A stretch of 64,000 bases of DNA from positions 307,380-371,379 of the forward strand of contig NZ_JACHXK010000002.1 of NCBI RefSeq assembly GCF_014192105.1. Reading direction: 5' to 3'. A program made the position numbers and the translations under genes. Within the stretch, counting starts at the first letter, position 1. Every line of letters starts with the position of its first letter. Below the pieces are notes generated by a model. It searched no databases. It was not told the DNA's origin and saw only the letters and a program-made list of their open reading frames with translations. The stretch comes from Paenibacillus phyllosphaerae (GTDB taxonomy: Bacteria > Bacillota > Bacilli > Paenibacillales > Paenibacillaceae). Below, one piece after another: positions 39,261 to 47,519 of the stretch.

Positions 39261-40208
39261 ATGGCTAGAGTAGGGAAAATTAAACAAACAGTTGAGTTCA
39301 AATGGCAAGAAGCCTTAGAACAATTCATGTTCTTTAAGAAAGCACAGGGCATTAGTCAACAAACAATTAGTGATTACAAACAGCATGTAAATCAATTTTT
39401 CAACCGATACCCTAACGCGTCATCCTCAGAGGAGCTACTTAAAGTTGGTTTGTACGAGTATTTTGCTCAAGATGATATTAAAGCGGCGACCTTCAATAAC
39501 AGACTCGTGTATATAAGGACTTTTCTTAATTGGTGTTATTCAGAAAACATGATTTCAGAAAATCCATTACGTGGCTTTAAGAAGCGGAAAGACTCAGGAC
39601 GGGTAGTCAACATTGATCTCGATACTTTAAGAAAGTTGTTATCTCTGCCTGATAAAAATACTTATGCCGGTCTTCGCGATTACACCTTAATGCTTTTAAC
39701 ACTGGATTCTGGGATACGTCCTAAGGAAGCTTTTAGTTTAGTGATTGATGACTTTAATCCCGTTTCTCATGAAATTTACATTAGATCAGAACATGCAAAA
39801 ACTAGAGTATCTAGAACACTTCCAATATCCGTACAAACGGTTAAAGCAATAAAGTCATTGGTTCAAGCTAGGTCAACTGATTGGGATCAAATTCATGTTC
39901 CGCTCTTTTGCACATTTGAGGGCAAAAAAATGAATCGACATAACTGGGGCGACCGCTTAGAAGTATACAGCAAGGTGCTTGGAGTACACATCCGTCCATA
40001 CGATTTAAGACATGTATTTGCTCTTGAGTTTATTCGTAACGGAGCAAATGCACTTATGCTGCAAAAGACATTAGGTCATAGCGATTTATCCATGACCAAA
40101 AGATATGTAGCTTTAACAAATAACGATTTAAAAGAAGGACATTCAATTTCAACCCCATTGAAAAACTTGCTATCGAATACAAGTCGAGTTAGAAAACTTG
40201 ATAAATGA
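39261..40208 (+). CDS. Tyrosine recombinase / site-specific integrase
   Basis: Cuts and rejoins attachment sites to insert or remove the element. It has 315 residues from ATG 39261 (the frame is open from TTG 39228 inside the hairpin). The N-terminal SAM-like core-binding domain covers about residues 12-100. The catalytic set is Arg153 ('DSGIRPKEA'), Lys180 ('HAKTRVSR'), Arg250 in 'YDLRHVF', His273 in 'LGHSD' and the nucleophile Tyr282 ('TKRYVAL'). The first His of the usual HxxR motif is Tyr247 here, a tolerated variant. Related to XerC/D and phage-type integrases. AT-rich codon use. Confidence 0.94.
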   Translation: MARVGKIKQTVEFKWQEALEQFMFFKKAQGISQQTISDYKQHVNQFFNRYPNASSSEELLKVGLYEYFAQDDIKAATFNNRLVYIRTFLNWCYSENMISENPLRGFKKRKDSGRVVNIDLDTLRKLLSLPDKNTYAGLRDYTLMLLTLDSGIRPKEAFSLVIDDFNPVSHEIYIRSEHAKTRVSRTLPISVQTVKAIKSLVQARSTDWDQIHVPLFCTFEGKKMNRHNWGDRLEVYSKVLGVHIRPYDLRHVFALEFIRNGANALMLQKTLGHSDLSMTKRYVALTNNDLKEGHSISTPLKNLLSNTSRVRKLDK

Positions 40209-40399
40209 GTGGTATAGCCTAAACTTTGTATTGTATTAGCCACTAGATTTGCTTCTAAGAGATCGTAATTAGATTCGGTATTAGTGTGTCCATGGATTTT
40301 GAGACGCCTCTTATGGTATTCTGGAGGGTTTGAAGACCGTCTAAGGCTGTATGGGAGAATATTCAATACTTAATGCTCATCATTTAGTCCTTAATTATC

Positions 40400-40428
40400 T
40401 TGTAAGACTTGTGTTACTCTAATATAAT
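40400..40428 (+). promoter_or_regulatory. SigA promoter of the restriction-modification genes
   Basis: TTGTAA at 40400-40405, 17-base spacer, TATAAT at 40423-40428; SD aggaggtg of the methyltransferase follows 25 bases later. The 190 bases before it, after the integrase, show no gene. Confidence 0.8.
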
Positions 40429-40465
40429 ATTAGAATGGAACATACGTTTGATAGGAGGTGTGCTC

Positions 40466-41431
40466 GTGACTAGGGTTCTAACATCACTAGAGATTTGTGC
40501 AGGTGCTGGCGGGCAGGCCATTGGTATAGAACAAGCTGGGTTTGAACACGTAGCATTAGTAGAGATCGATAAATTTGCATGCGATACACTTGAGAAAAAT
40601 AGACCTGGTTGGAATGTTATTCCTACTGATTTAAGGCTCTTTAGTGCTAAAGAATACAAAGGCGTTGATTTGCTTGCTGGAGGACCGCCGTGTCAACCAT
40701 TCTCAACTGGTGGAAATCAACTCGGTGAACTAGACGATCGCAATTTGCTGCCCGAAGTGCCGCGTTTAGTAAAAGAGTGCTCTCCAAATGCCATTATGAT
40801 TGAAAATGTGGCAGGACTTATGGCTTCTGGGTTCAGCGAGTACAGGGCGGCTTTCACCAATGCAATTGAGTCTCTTGGTTATAAAGGGGAATGGAGACTT
40901 TATAATGCTTCAGACTTTGGTGTTCCTCAATTAAGGCCACGAGTAGTTTTTGTAGCTTTAAAGAAAAAATATGCCAAGTATTTTCAATGGCCTATCCCAT
41001 TAGAAACTCCAGCCCCTTCTGTTGGGGAGGTATTGTATGAAGAGATGGCAAGTCAAGGATGGCTTGGTGTAGATGAATGGAAGGAAAAAGCCAATACAAT
41101 TGCCCCGACTTTAGTAGGTGGTTCAAAAAAACACGGTGGCCCGGATCTAGGGCCAACAAGGGCGAAAAAGGCTTGGGAAGCTCTAGGGGTAAATGGACAT
41201 ACCCTTGCCAATGAACCTCCTGAAGCAGATTTTATTGGAATGCCTAGATTAACTGTTAAAATGGCAGCTTTAATACAAGGATTCCCTCCCGAGTGGGAGA
41301 TCACCGGAAAGAAAACCAATGCTTATCGACAAGTTGGGAATGCTTTCCCGCCACCGGTTGCTAAAGCAATAGGCGATGCGATTGCAAAAGCGATAAGTAC
41401 AGCTGAAGCTAAATCGAGGGTGATAGCATGA
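40466..41431 (+). CDS. DNA (cytosine-5) methyltransferase
   Basis: Adds methyl to C5 of cytosine in a recognition site that cannot be read here. It has 321 residues from GTG 40466 (SD aggaggtg 5 bases upstream). Motifs in order: I 'EICAGAGGQAIGIEQAGF' with SAM binding, IV 'GGPPCQPFSTGG' with catalytic Cys76, VI 'IENVAGL', VIII 'QLRPRVVFVAL', X 'RQVGNAFPPPVAKAIG'. The target recognition region between VIII and X is about 80 residues, fairly short. Its stop overlaps the HNH gene by ATGA, giving a two-gene type II system. Confidence 0.95.
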   Translation: MTRVLTSLEICAGAGGQAIGIEQAGFEHVALVEIDKFACDTLEKNRPGWNVIPTDLRLFSAKEYKGVDLLAGGPPCQPFSTGGNQLGELDDRNLLPEVPRLVKECSPNAIMIENVAGLMASGFSEYRAAFTNAIESLGYKGEWRLYNASDFGVPQLRPRVVFVALKKKYAKYFQWPIPLETPAPSVGEVLYEEMASQGWLGVDEWKEKANTIAPTLVGGSKKHGGPDLGPTRAKKAWEALGVNGHTLANEPPEADFIGMPRLTVKMAALIQGFPPEWEITGKKTNAYRQVGNAFPPPVAKAIGDAIAKAISTAEAKSRVIA

Positions 41432-42036
41432 AGAAATCAGCAAGAGGGCAAGGAGCAAAAGCGAAGTTAAGAGAATACTTTATCGCAAATGTCGGCCAAA
41501 TCCTTGAGTCAACTACACTTCAACAGGTTGCAGGTGGGAGTAGTGAATGGGCGCGTAGGATTCGAGAGCTTCGTAATGAACAAGGGATGAATATCAAGAC
41601 ACATAATGACTTAAGTGAATTGAAACCAGGTCAATATATTCTCGTTAATCTAAAACCAATTCCCTCCTTTGAAAGAGCTATATCCAAAGAGACTCGGGCT
41701 TTTGTATTAGATCGAAACGGTTTTACTTGTCAAATGTGCGGTGCTGTTGCTGGTGAACCACATCCATATGATTCTTCACGAAAAACTAGACTTCATATCG
41801 GGCATATTATAGACAAATCCCAAGGTGGAACGGATGACGCGTCTAATTTAAGGGCGCTATGTTCAGTTTGTAATGAAGGAGCCGCTAACATTACTCTTGA
41901 GCGACCTTCCTCTGAAAAGTTATTAGCTCAAATTAGAAGGTCCTCAGGTTCTGATCAACTAAAAGTACTTCAATGGCTAGTTGGCAAATTCCCCAAACAA
42001 ACAAGTGACTTCCTTGTTAAAACAAAAGAAATATAA
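41428..42036 (+). CDS. HNH endonuclease, probable type II restriction enzyme
   Basis: It has 202 residues. The N-terminal part ('LREYFIANVGQILESTTLQQVAGGSSEWARRIRELRNEQGMNIKTH') looks like a small DNA-binding helical domain. The C-terminal HNH nuclease reads 'FTCQMCGAVAGEPHPYDSSR', 'RLHIGHIIDKSQGG', then 'DDASNLRALCSVCNEG', with two CxxC zinc pairs and the metal-binding His/Asn. ATGA overlap with the C5 methyltransferase strongly implies a cognate restriction partner. A terminator follows at once. Confidence 0.88.
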   Translation: MKKSARGQGAKAKLREYFIANVGQILESTTLQQVAGGSSEWARRIRELRNEQGMNIKTHNDLSELKPGQYILVNLKPIPSFERAISKETRAFVLDRNGFTCQMCGAVAGEPHPYDSSRKTRLHIGHIIDKSQGGTDDASNLRALCSVCNEGAANITLERPSSEKLLAQIRRSSGSDQLKVLQWLVGKFPKQTSDFLVKTKEI

Positions 42037-42037
42037 T

Positions 42038-42084
42038 AAAAGGCCTTTCACTGACTTACTATAGGAGTGAAGGGCCTTTGTTTA
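42038..42084 (+). terminator. Terminator of the restriction-modification operon
   Basis: AAAGGCCTTTCACT pairs with AGTGAAGGGCCTTT across a 14-base loop; a short T-rich tail follows. The symmetry allows use from both strands. Confidence 0.82.
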
Positions 42085-42120
42085 AGATATTAAATTGTAA
42101 ATAAGCTAAGGGGACTTAAG

Positions 42121-43149
42121 ATGAAAAAATTAATGATCTTAATTGGTAATGGGTTTACAATTGATTTCTTACGATCTATTGGAAATTCAACAATAAATGT
42201 TCGTAATCTGTTCAAAGATGGGAATTGCGTCCCTTGGCCAGTGGATAGTGAACCTGGTTTTTTGTCATATAAGTATTGCCCGAACTTATGGAATTTAGGT
42301 GTTCGCCCTTATATAGAAGATAATGAATCTTTGCAATTGATTGAGGAAATAATAACTTGTGCTAACATCACTGATTCTGTTGAAGGTAGCTCCTCACGAA
42401 TTGATCAGGATAATATTTACATTAAGGCTTACAAAGAACTTGCTATTTATCTAAAGCATCTGTTTATTTATTATGATTCTATGATTGACTTGAAGGATGA
42501 AAATATAAAAGCCCATATTGAATCATGGGGATGGTGTAAGTATTTTCGAAAACTGGCTTCTTCAGAAGAATATAAATCAGTAACGATTGTTACATATAAT
42601 TATGATGTTTGGTTGGAACGTATTTTGACATTGATTGGAGTGAAATATAGAGTTTTGGGTGTTCAAAGATCAAGTAGTAATGTTAAATTTAACTTAATTA
42701 AACCTCATGGATCAATTAGTTTTGTGCATAAGAATAAGTTAGATAGAGCTTCATTCCGCATCCCATACAACAAAAGTTTATCAGAAGGTAGAGTTAGTGA
42801 TTTTCAGATCTCCTATACAAATCTAAACGATAACTATCTAATAAATGCTTTAATTCCTCCAGCTGGAGATTCAAGTAGATTGAAATATGGGTGGGCGGGT
42901 CAACTAAGGCAACTTGCGTTGGGAGCAGCAAAGTCTTTAACGGCTCAGGATGAAGTTATTTTATGTGGGATATCGTATTGGCATGTAGATCGATTAGAGC
43001 TTGATGGGTTATTCACATCTTTTGATCCTGAGATAAATATAAAGCTCATCAATCCAAATCCTCCGAGAGCATTGAATGGCATATTGACGAGTCTTTTTAG
43101 GAACTATATTTGTTATACGAATTCTAATATCTTAGGAGGTGTTAGTTAA
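42121..43149 (+). CDS. SIR2-like domain protein (putative NAD-acting defence effector)
   Basis: It has 342 residues. SIR2-fold marks: 'MKKLMILIGNGFTIDFL' (glycine-rich NAD loop, residues 8-12), 'TIVTYNYDVWLE' with Asn160/Asp162, 'IKPHGSISFVH' with His196, and the late Rossmann motif 'EVILCGISYWHVD'. These are the conserved points of SIR2-like domains (N and H catalytic) that act as NAD-cleaving effectors in several anti-phage systems, for example Thoeris and the DSR and SIR2-HerA systems. No sensor domain is fused to it. SD aagggga 6 bases before ATG. DUF262 gene follows after 2 bases, so the two form an operon. Confidence 0.82.
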   Translation: MKKLMILIGNGFTIDFLRSIGNSTINVRNLFKDGNCVPWPVDSEPGFLSYKYCPNLWNLGVRPYIEDNESLQLIEEIITCANITDSVEGSSSRIDQDNIYIKAYKELAIYLKHLFIYYDSMIDLKDENIKAHIESWGWCKYFRKLASSEEYKSVTIVTYNYDVWLERILTLIGVKYRVLGVQRSSSNVKFNLIKPHGSISFVHKNKLDRASFRIPYNKSLSEGRVSDFQISYTNLNDNYLINALIPPAGDSSRLKYGWAGQLRQLALGAAKSLTAQDEVILCGISYWHVDRLELDGLFTSFDPEINIKLINPNPPRALNGILTSLFRNYICYTNSNILGGVS

Positions 43150-43151
43150 CT

Positions 43152-44201
43152 ATGCAGATTCAGAGACAGTCAACAAAAATAACGGTTTCAGAATTTTATG
43201 AAAACTATTTGCTTAAAAAGTATAATTTTGATCCTCGCTACCAGCGAAAAGACAAAGTGTGGGGAGTTGAAAAACAATCATTTCTTATTGATACAATCTT
43301 TAAGAATTACCCAATACCACCTATTTTTCTCCATCAACGTGTAGATACAAAAACCGGAAAAACAAGATACGATGTGATCGACGGCAAACAAAGATTAACT
43401 GCTATTATCGAATTTATTGGAAATATGATCCCAATTCCTGAAGACTTCAGCGAAGGGGATGAAAGTAAGTCTGTATTAAATGGGAAATACTTCAAAGATA
43501 TTGAGGGTGATGTTTTCTCAGACTTTCGCGAACAATTTTGGACTTATATTATTCCAGTTGAGTACTTAGACAAAGTTACAGAAGAAATGGTTGATAATAT
43601 TTTTGATAGGTTAAATCGGAATGGTGTTCCTCTAAATCCTCAAGAATTGAGAAAAGCAAAGTATCATAATTCTCACCTTTTACAGGTTATCGAACATTTA
43701 TTGAAAATTGACTTTTGGATTGAAAGAACAAAGGGATTAGATTTAGCACGAATGGAAGACCAAGAATTTATTTCGGAAATTCTTTTTACTGTTCTAGAAA
43801 ATACATTGTTTGATTCAAATCAAACCGTTTTAGATACTTTGTATGAGAAGTGGACTAAGGATAAAATTACTGAAGACGACCTTGAGACATTCGAAAGAGT
43901 AACTGAATTCTTGAAAGATCTCGACTTGGACTACGAGAAATATAAAATAACCGGGGTTAGTCATATTTATGGTTTATGGTGTTTTGCTAACTATTGTATC
44001 TTAAACGATGTGGACGTTCATGCGGTGAAAGATAAGATACATAATATGTATAAAAGATTAAGATCTAAGAAGACGGATGATCCTTTTACACAACAATACA
44101 AGAAAAGCATGGAGAGTCGCACAAAGTCTCGTTCACAAAGGGTAAATCGTTTAAATGCACTATTAGGTTTTTGTGATCTGAATATTAGTTCAACAGATTA
44201 A
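43152..44201 (+). CDS. DUF262 domain protein (GmrS/ParB-like fold)
   Basis: It has 349 residues. DUF262 marks: 'FDPRYQRKDKVWGVEKQSFLIDTIFKNYPIPPIFL' at 26-60, the nucleotide-type motif 'YDVIDGKQRLTAI' with DGKQR at 77-81, and 'IFDRLNRNGVPLNPQELRKAKY' near 155. The DUF1524 HNH nuclease domain found after DUF262 in GmrSD-type enzymes is absent; the C-terminal part is helical and basic. DUF262 proteins occur in modification-dependent and phosphorothioate-sensing restriction systems (GmrSD, SspE). Close coupling to the SIR2 gene suggests one functional unit. Start ATG 43152 with taggaggtg SD. Confidence 0.85.
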   Translation: MQIQRQSTKITVSEFYENYLLKKYNFDPRYQRKDKVWGVEKQSFLIDTIFKNYPIPPIFLHQRVDTKTGKTRYDVIDGKQRLTAIIEFIGNMIPIPEDFSEGDESKSVLNGKYFKDIEGDVFSDFREQFWTYIIPVEYLDKVTEEMVDNIFDRLNRNGVPLNPQELRKAKYHNSHLLQVIEHLLKIDFWIERTKGLDLARMEDQEFISEILFTVLENTLFDSNQTVLDTLYEKWTKDKITEDDLETFERVTEFLKDLDLDYEKYKITGVSHIYGLWCFANYCILNDVDVHAVKDKIHNMYKRLRSKKTDDPFTQQYKKSMESRTKSRSQRVNRLNALLGFCDLNISSTD

Positions 44202-44219
44202 TTACATTCAAATTATACA

Positions 44220-44248
44220 TTGACACTTAATTGGGTTTTGTTTATAAT
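44220..44248 (+). promoter_or_regulatory. Consensus SigA promoter
   Basis: TTGACA (44220-44225), 17 bases, TATAAT (44243-44248): a perfect consensus. It separates the SIR2/DUF262 pair from the next two genes. Confidence 0.9.
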
Positions 44249-44301
44249 CATTTCGCTCTGGTGCAAGTAAATTTGAGTCAAAGAAAGGTAAGAAGAATTA
44301 T

Positions 44302-44571
44302 TTGAATTTTGTAGGGATTATAAAAGCAGGTTATGTAAATTTTTGTAGCTTTCTTTCTAAAGAAGGCTCTGTTTTCAGAAAAATGTTCGATGGACGCTAC
44401 AAAGTGAATGGATTAGATGAAATCTGTAGCCAAAAGAATTGGTACAGAAACGAAGTGAAAGAGCAGTATGGGGATGTTATCTCACTTTATCAGAATGAGC
44501 TGGGGATGAGTTCAGAAGAGTCTGTAGTTAAGTTGTTGAGTTTCATTGGTAAAATTGAGGTACACAACTAG
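44302..44571 (+). CDS. Hypothetical protein (89 aa)
   Basis: Not recognised. TTG start at 44302 with a weak agaaagg SD. The product is charged and helical, with aromatic residues scattered through it ('FDGRYKVNGLDEICSQKNWYRNEVKEQYGDVISLYQ'). It ends with TAG, and the next gene starts on the very next base in the same frame, so a single TAG divides a frame of 395 codons. It could be a separate small subunit or the N-terminal part of one protein. Confidence 0.6.
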   Translation: MNFVGIIKAGYVNFCSFLSKEGSVFRKMFDGRYKVNGLDEICSQKNWYRNEVKEQYGDVISLYQNELGMSSEESVVKLLSFIGKIEVHN

Positions 44572-45489
44572 TTGAGTTTGATTAATCTAAGAAATAATGT
44601 TACCAATGATCTAGAACAGATATACTTGCCAAATGAAATCTTTGATGATTTAAAGATGAATTTGGATAGAACAAGTTCATCACACTTAGGATTTGCTTAT
44701 TGCTACTACTTGTTGATCAGCTATCTCTACAGATATTGTAAGTATGAAACTGATGGGGTCTTGCTAAAACAAGACGATCTGAAAGAGCTACTTGGTTACG
44801 CTCGCAAGAATAAGGGTATTGATTACATTATCAAAGATGGCGGCTTGCTGGATAATATCGGGTATACAGAATCTACCTCAGATTACCCCATAGCTTGGGA
44901 GTTCGCTGAGGATGTAACTGAACTGAGTTTTTATACTATAAAAGATTTAAAACTATCCCAAGCAATGAGTGTTTCAATTAACATGAGAAACTATAAGATA
45001 AAACGTCCAGTTAAGGCATTTAAGCGTTACTCTTTCGATGAATTGCTAACTGGTACTTTCTATGATATAAGTAACACGCATTGTCATAATATGGAGTTAT
45101 TCTTCAAAGCACTTGAAAGTGGCATAGGTGTGATTGGTTATTATATCTATTCCTACTTAATGCGAATGAATAGCATGTATGTTAATGGTTATGATGAAGC
45201 ATGGGACGCTCTGTGTATAAAGACTGGTATACCTAGCAATACATTAAATCGATATATTCATAAGCTTGAAGAGAACAGATTCATAACAGTAACACGGCAC
45301 ACTGCTTTCAGCTTAAAGAATAAAGGCAAAAAAAATCTTGCTAATAGCTACTACACCTCCTCGCCTGAAGAAATTTTACTGTGGCTAAAGACAGGAATTG
45401 AACCAAGTTCTAGACCGTTAAGTAAGATAAGCGCAAAGTTATTAGATAGTAAGCCCGATCCTTACGAGAATTATGAATTTCCATATTAA
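44572..45489 (+). CDS. Hypothetical protein with C-terminal winged helix
   Basis: It has 305 residues. The first two thirds are not recognised ('HLGFAYCYYLLISYLYRYCKY', 'LLGYARKNKGIDYIIKDGGLLDNIGYTES'). Near residues 205-240 a winged helix-turn-helix is likely: 'WDALCIKTGIPSNTLNRYIHKLEENRFITV'. The layout resembles replication-initiator or regulatory proteins of integrative elements, but no family is claimed. TTG 44572 has gaggt 10 bases upstream and immediately follows the preceding TAG. A clear terminator follows. Confidence 0.65.
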   Translation: MSLINLRNNVTNDLEQIYLPNEIFDDLKMNLDRTSSSHLGFAYCYYLLISYLYRYCKYETDGVLLKQDDLKELLGYARKNKGIDYIIKDGGLLDNIGYTESTSDYPIAWEFAEDVTELSFYTIKDLKLSQAMSVSINMRNYKIKRPVKAFKRYSFDELLTGTFYDISNTHCHNMELFFKALESGIGVIGYYIYSYLMRMNSMYVNGYDEAWDALCIKTGIPSNTLNRYIHKLEENRFITVTRHTAFSLKNKGKKNLANSYYTSSPEEILLWLKTGIEPSSRPLSKISAKLLDSKPDPYENYEFPY

Positions 45490-45497
45490 TCGTGTCT

Positions 45498-45536
45498 TAA
45501 CCCTTTTGCATTATTAGATGCTTAAGGGTTTTTTAC
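45498..45536 (+). terminator. Terminator after the winged-helix gene
   Basis: TTAACCCTT with TTGCA pairs with TGC and TTAAGGGTT; TTTTT follows. Confidence 0.8.
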
Positions 45537-45835
45537 TTATAAAAGTGTAATAAAGATTAAAAGGTTAGCTTTTGGCAGTATATTAAATATATAGTTCATC
45601 TTATTAGAGTATGTAAACTGGTGTGATTATTTATTTATAAATTAATAGATCATTAACCCCAGGACAGGAAGCCACTATTACTACATCATCGTTAAGGTAT
45701 ATACATTAACTCTTCACTATATATAGTGTGTTACCAAAAACTAACCTTTTTAGTATACTTCGACTATAATCGGCGTTGTAATTTCTGATATAGTTAAGGG
45801 TGGTGTGTAATCCTTTGAAAAGAATGGTGTAAACA
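45537..45835 (+). promoter_or_regulatory. Promoter region of the AbrB-like gene with 14-bp palindrome
   Basis: No gene seen. CACTATATATAGTG (45715-45728) is a perfect palindrome lying two bases before the candidate -35 TTACCA (45731-45736); the -10 TATACT (45754-45759) follows at 17 bases. A second TATAAT is at 45765-45770. The place suggests an operator, possibly for autoregulation. Confidence 0.55.
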
Positions 45836-46042
45836 ATGCCCAATTACTACACAAGCAAGATGAGCAGCAGAGGGTGGCTGACTATTCATAATGAGTTTAG
45901 CAGTCTATGGGGATTTGAAGTGGGAGACAGACTCATTTTTGAGATCGATGAGCAAACAGTAGTAGTAAAGGAAGTCAAGCCAGTCAAGATATCTGCTCTT
46001 AATCTGTTTGGTACGTTGTCTAAACCAGTTTTTGAAACGTGA
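45836..46042 (+). CDS. AbrB/MazE/SpoVT-family DNA-binding protein
   Basis: It has 68 residues. 'SKMSSRGWLTIHNEFSSLWGFEVGDRLIFEIDEQTVVVKEV' is the swapped-hairpin AbrB fold (usual form: 'sskGrvtIPkelrkklgikpGD.l.f...d..i.i'). The second half is short and could hold a toxin-binding tail, but no toxin gene follows. SD is weak. Standing alone after a palindromic operator candidate, it is probably a transcriptional regulator. Confidence 0.78.
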   Translation: MPNYYTSKMSSRGWLTIHNEFSSLWGFEVGDRLIFEIDEQTVVVKEVKPVKISALNLFGTLSKPVFET

Positions 46043-46198
46043 GCCAGCGAATCCATAAGATTATTAATAAAAAGCGGCAAATCATATAATCTCCGAGGGG
46101 ATTAGTGGAAATTAGTTAGTCTATGGATGCGGTTGAAAGTAGGCCTACAAATAAAAACATGCTTTTAATAAGTGTTACATTTCGCTAATTATAATTGA

Positions 46199-46221
46199 CC
46201 GTTACTGCTAACGGACTTTTT
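46199..46221 (+). terminator. Terminator between the AbrB-like and DUF2971 genes
   Basis: CCGTTA, loop CTGC, TAACGG, then ACTTTTT. The 150 bases between the AbrB-like stop and this hairpin show no gene. Confidence 0.75.
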
Positions 46222-46246
46222 CTATTTACAAACTTCAATTAAATGA

Positions 46247-46273
46247 TTGGACTTGGTTTGTTTCTGTTATAAT
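46247..46273 (+). promoter_or_regulatory. Candidate promoter of the DUF2971 gene
   Basis: TTGGAC (46247-46252), 15 bases, TATAAT (46268-46273). The -10 is perfect, the spacer short. Confidence 0.55.
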
Positions 46274-46325
46274 TCATTTATCTTGTAAGGCTTTTTTAAA
46301 CTCAAATTTAATTAAGGAGTTAATT

Positions 46326-47288
46326 ATGTCAGATGTTCTTTATCACTATTGTAGTGTTGATACTTTTTTAAGCATTATACGGCATAAAACCATCAGAATG
46401 TCGGATATCTGTAAATCTAATGACTCAATGGAGACGAAGTGGCTATTTACATTTGCGGAAGACGAAGTGCTTCGTCAATATAGTGAAGATCCATTTATGC
46501 AATCGAATAATGTTATATACGGGCTTAATGAAAAAGAGACTTTGAAGTATCTACTTGATATTGAAAAGGGACGGATTTTAAAGCGGAACGATGATTTATT
46601 CTATGTAGCTTGTTTTACAGAGGAGCGTGATAAATTAAGTCAATGGAGAGGATATGCAGATGATGGAAATGGATTAGCAATTGGATTTGATGCAAATGTC
46701 TTAAAGAGAATTGCTGAAAAAGAAGATTTACTCAAATTACAAAAGGTAAAGTATTCAAATGAAACTGTTCCAGAGATTGTTAAACAGTTTTCTCGTGACT
46801 TCTTGGAGGGTATTGAAGATGCGCTATATAAAGGTGAGATGCAAAAAATTCTTTTTGACGATAGTCCAATGAATTTTATTTACTCATTGAGTACTAGATT
46901 ATTAATACAAGAATCACTTTTTTATAAGAATCCTGCATTTATTGAAGAACAGGAATGGCGATTAGTATTGAATGAGAGCGATTTTGAGTTAGATAAATAT
47001 ACTACAGATTGGGATGATTGGTATTCTTGCTCAGATGAAAAGCCAGTTACATCTGGCTACTTTGGAGAAAGATTCCCGAGTGGTTTGCAGTTTAGAAGTG
47101 ATGGAAAAAAAATAATCTCTTTCTTGGATTTAAGTTATAAGGGACTGGAAAGTGATATTATTAAACGAATCAGTATTGGCCCACGCTCTCATGTTGAAGC
47201 AAGTGATATATATCACTTGTTGAAATATTATGGATACGAAAATTGCGATGATATTATTATTGATAAATCTGATGCGACATACAGATAG
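46326..47288 (+). CDS. DUF2971 family protein
   Basis: It has 320 residues. DUF2971 marks: 'LYHYCSVDTFLSIIRHKTIRMSDICKSNDSMETKW' at the start, 'FYVACFTEERDKLSQWRGYADDGNGLAIGFD' near residue 98, and 'EEQEWRLV' near 210. Function is not established; family members are common in defence islands and next to abortive-infection genes. ATG 46326 has aaggag 6 bases upstream. It has its own promoter and terminator and ends in TAG. Confidence 0.85.
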   Translation: MSDVLYHYCSVDTFLSIIRHKTIRMSDICKSNDSMETKWLFTFAEDEVLRQYSEDPFMQSNNVIYGLNEKETLKYLLDIEKGRILKRNDDLFYVACFTEERDKLSQWRGYADDGNGLAIGFDANVLKRIAEKEDLLKLQKVKYSNETVPEIVKQFSRDFLEGIEDALYKGEMQKILFDDSPMNFIYSLSTRLLIQESLFYKNPAFIEEQEWRLVLNESDFELDKYTTDWDDWYSCSDEKPVTSGYFGERFPSGLQFRSDGKKIISFLDLSYKGLESDIIKRISIGPRSHVEASDIYHLLKYYGYENCDDIIIDKSDATYR

Positions 47289-47314
47289 TCATTTGTTATA
47301 ACGTTATATAGTCG

Positions 47315-47343
47315 AGGCCGCTAAAATTAAGCGGTCTATTTTT
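47315..47343 (+). terminator. Terminator after the DUF2971 gene
   Basis: AGGCCGCT and AGCGGTCT (one G-T pair) around a 7-base AT loop, then ATTTTTA. Confidence 0.82.
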
Positions 47344-47391
47344 ATGTCTAAAAATGTTGAAACTAACAGGTTATATTGTGAAAACCAACTA

Positions 47392-47420
47392 TTAACAATT
47401 CATTTTTGCTAATATATAAT
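47392..47420 (+). promoter_or_regulatory. SigA promoter of the Kelch-RHS operon
   Basis: TTAACA (47392-47397), 17 bases, TATAAT (47415-47420). A leader of about 100 bases separates it from the Kelch gene. Confidence 0.78.
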
Positions 47421-47519
47421 ATTAATGGTCTAAACAATAGGTAAATCTAGGTAGGAAGTTGGGGAGCTGGGGATACTGGCCTATTGCTTTGAGAAAAAAA
47501 TGCATATGGGGAGATAAGT

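Noticed and set aside
45836..46042. Type II toxin-antitoxin pair with the AbrB-like protein as antitoxin
   Set aside because: No small toxin frame lies next to it on either strand; a terminator follows.
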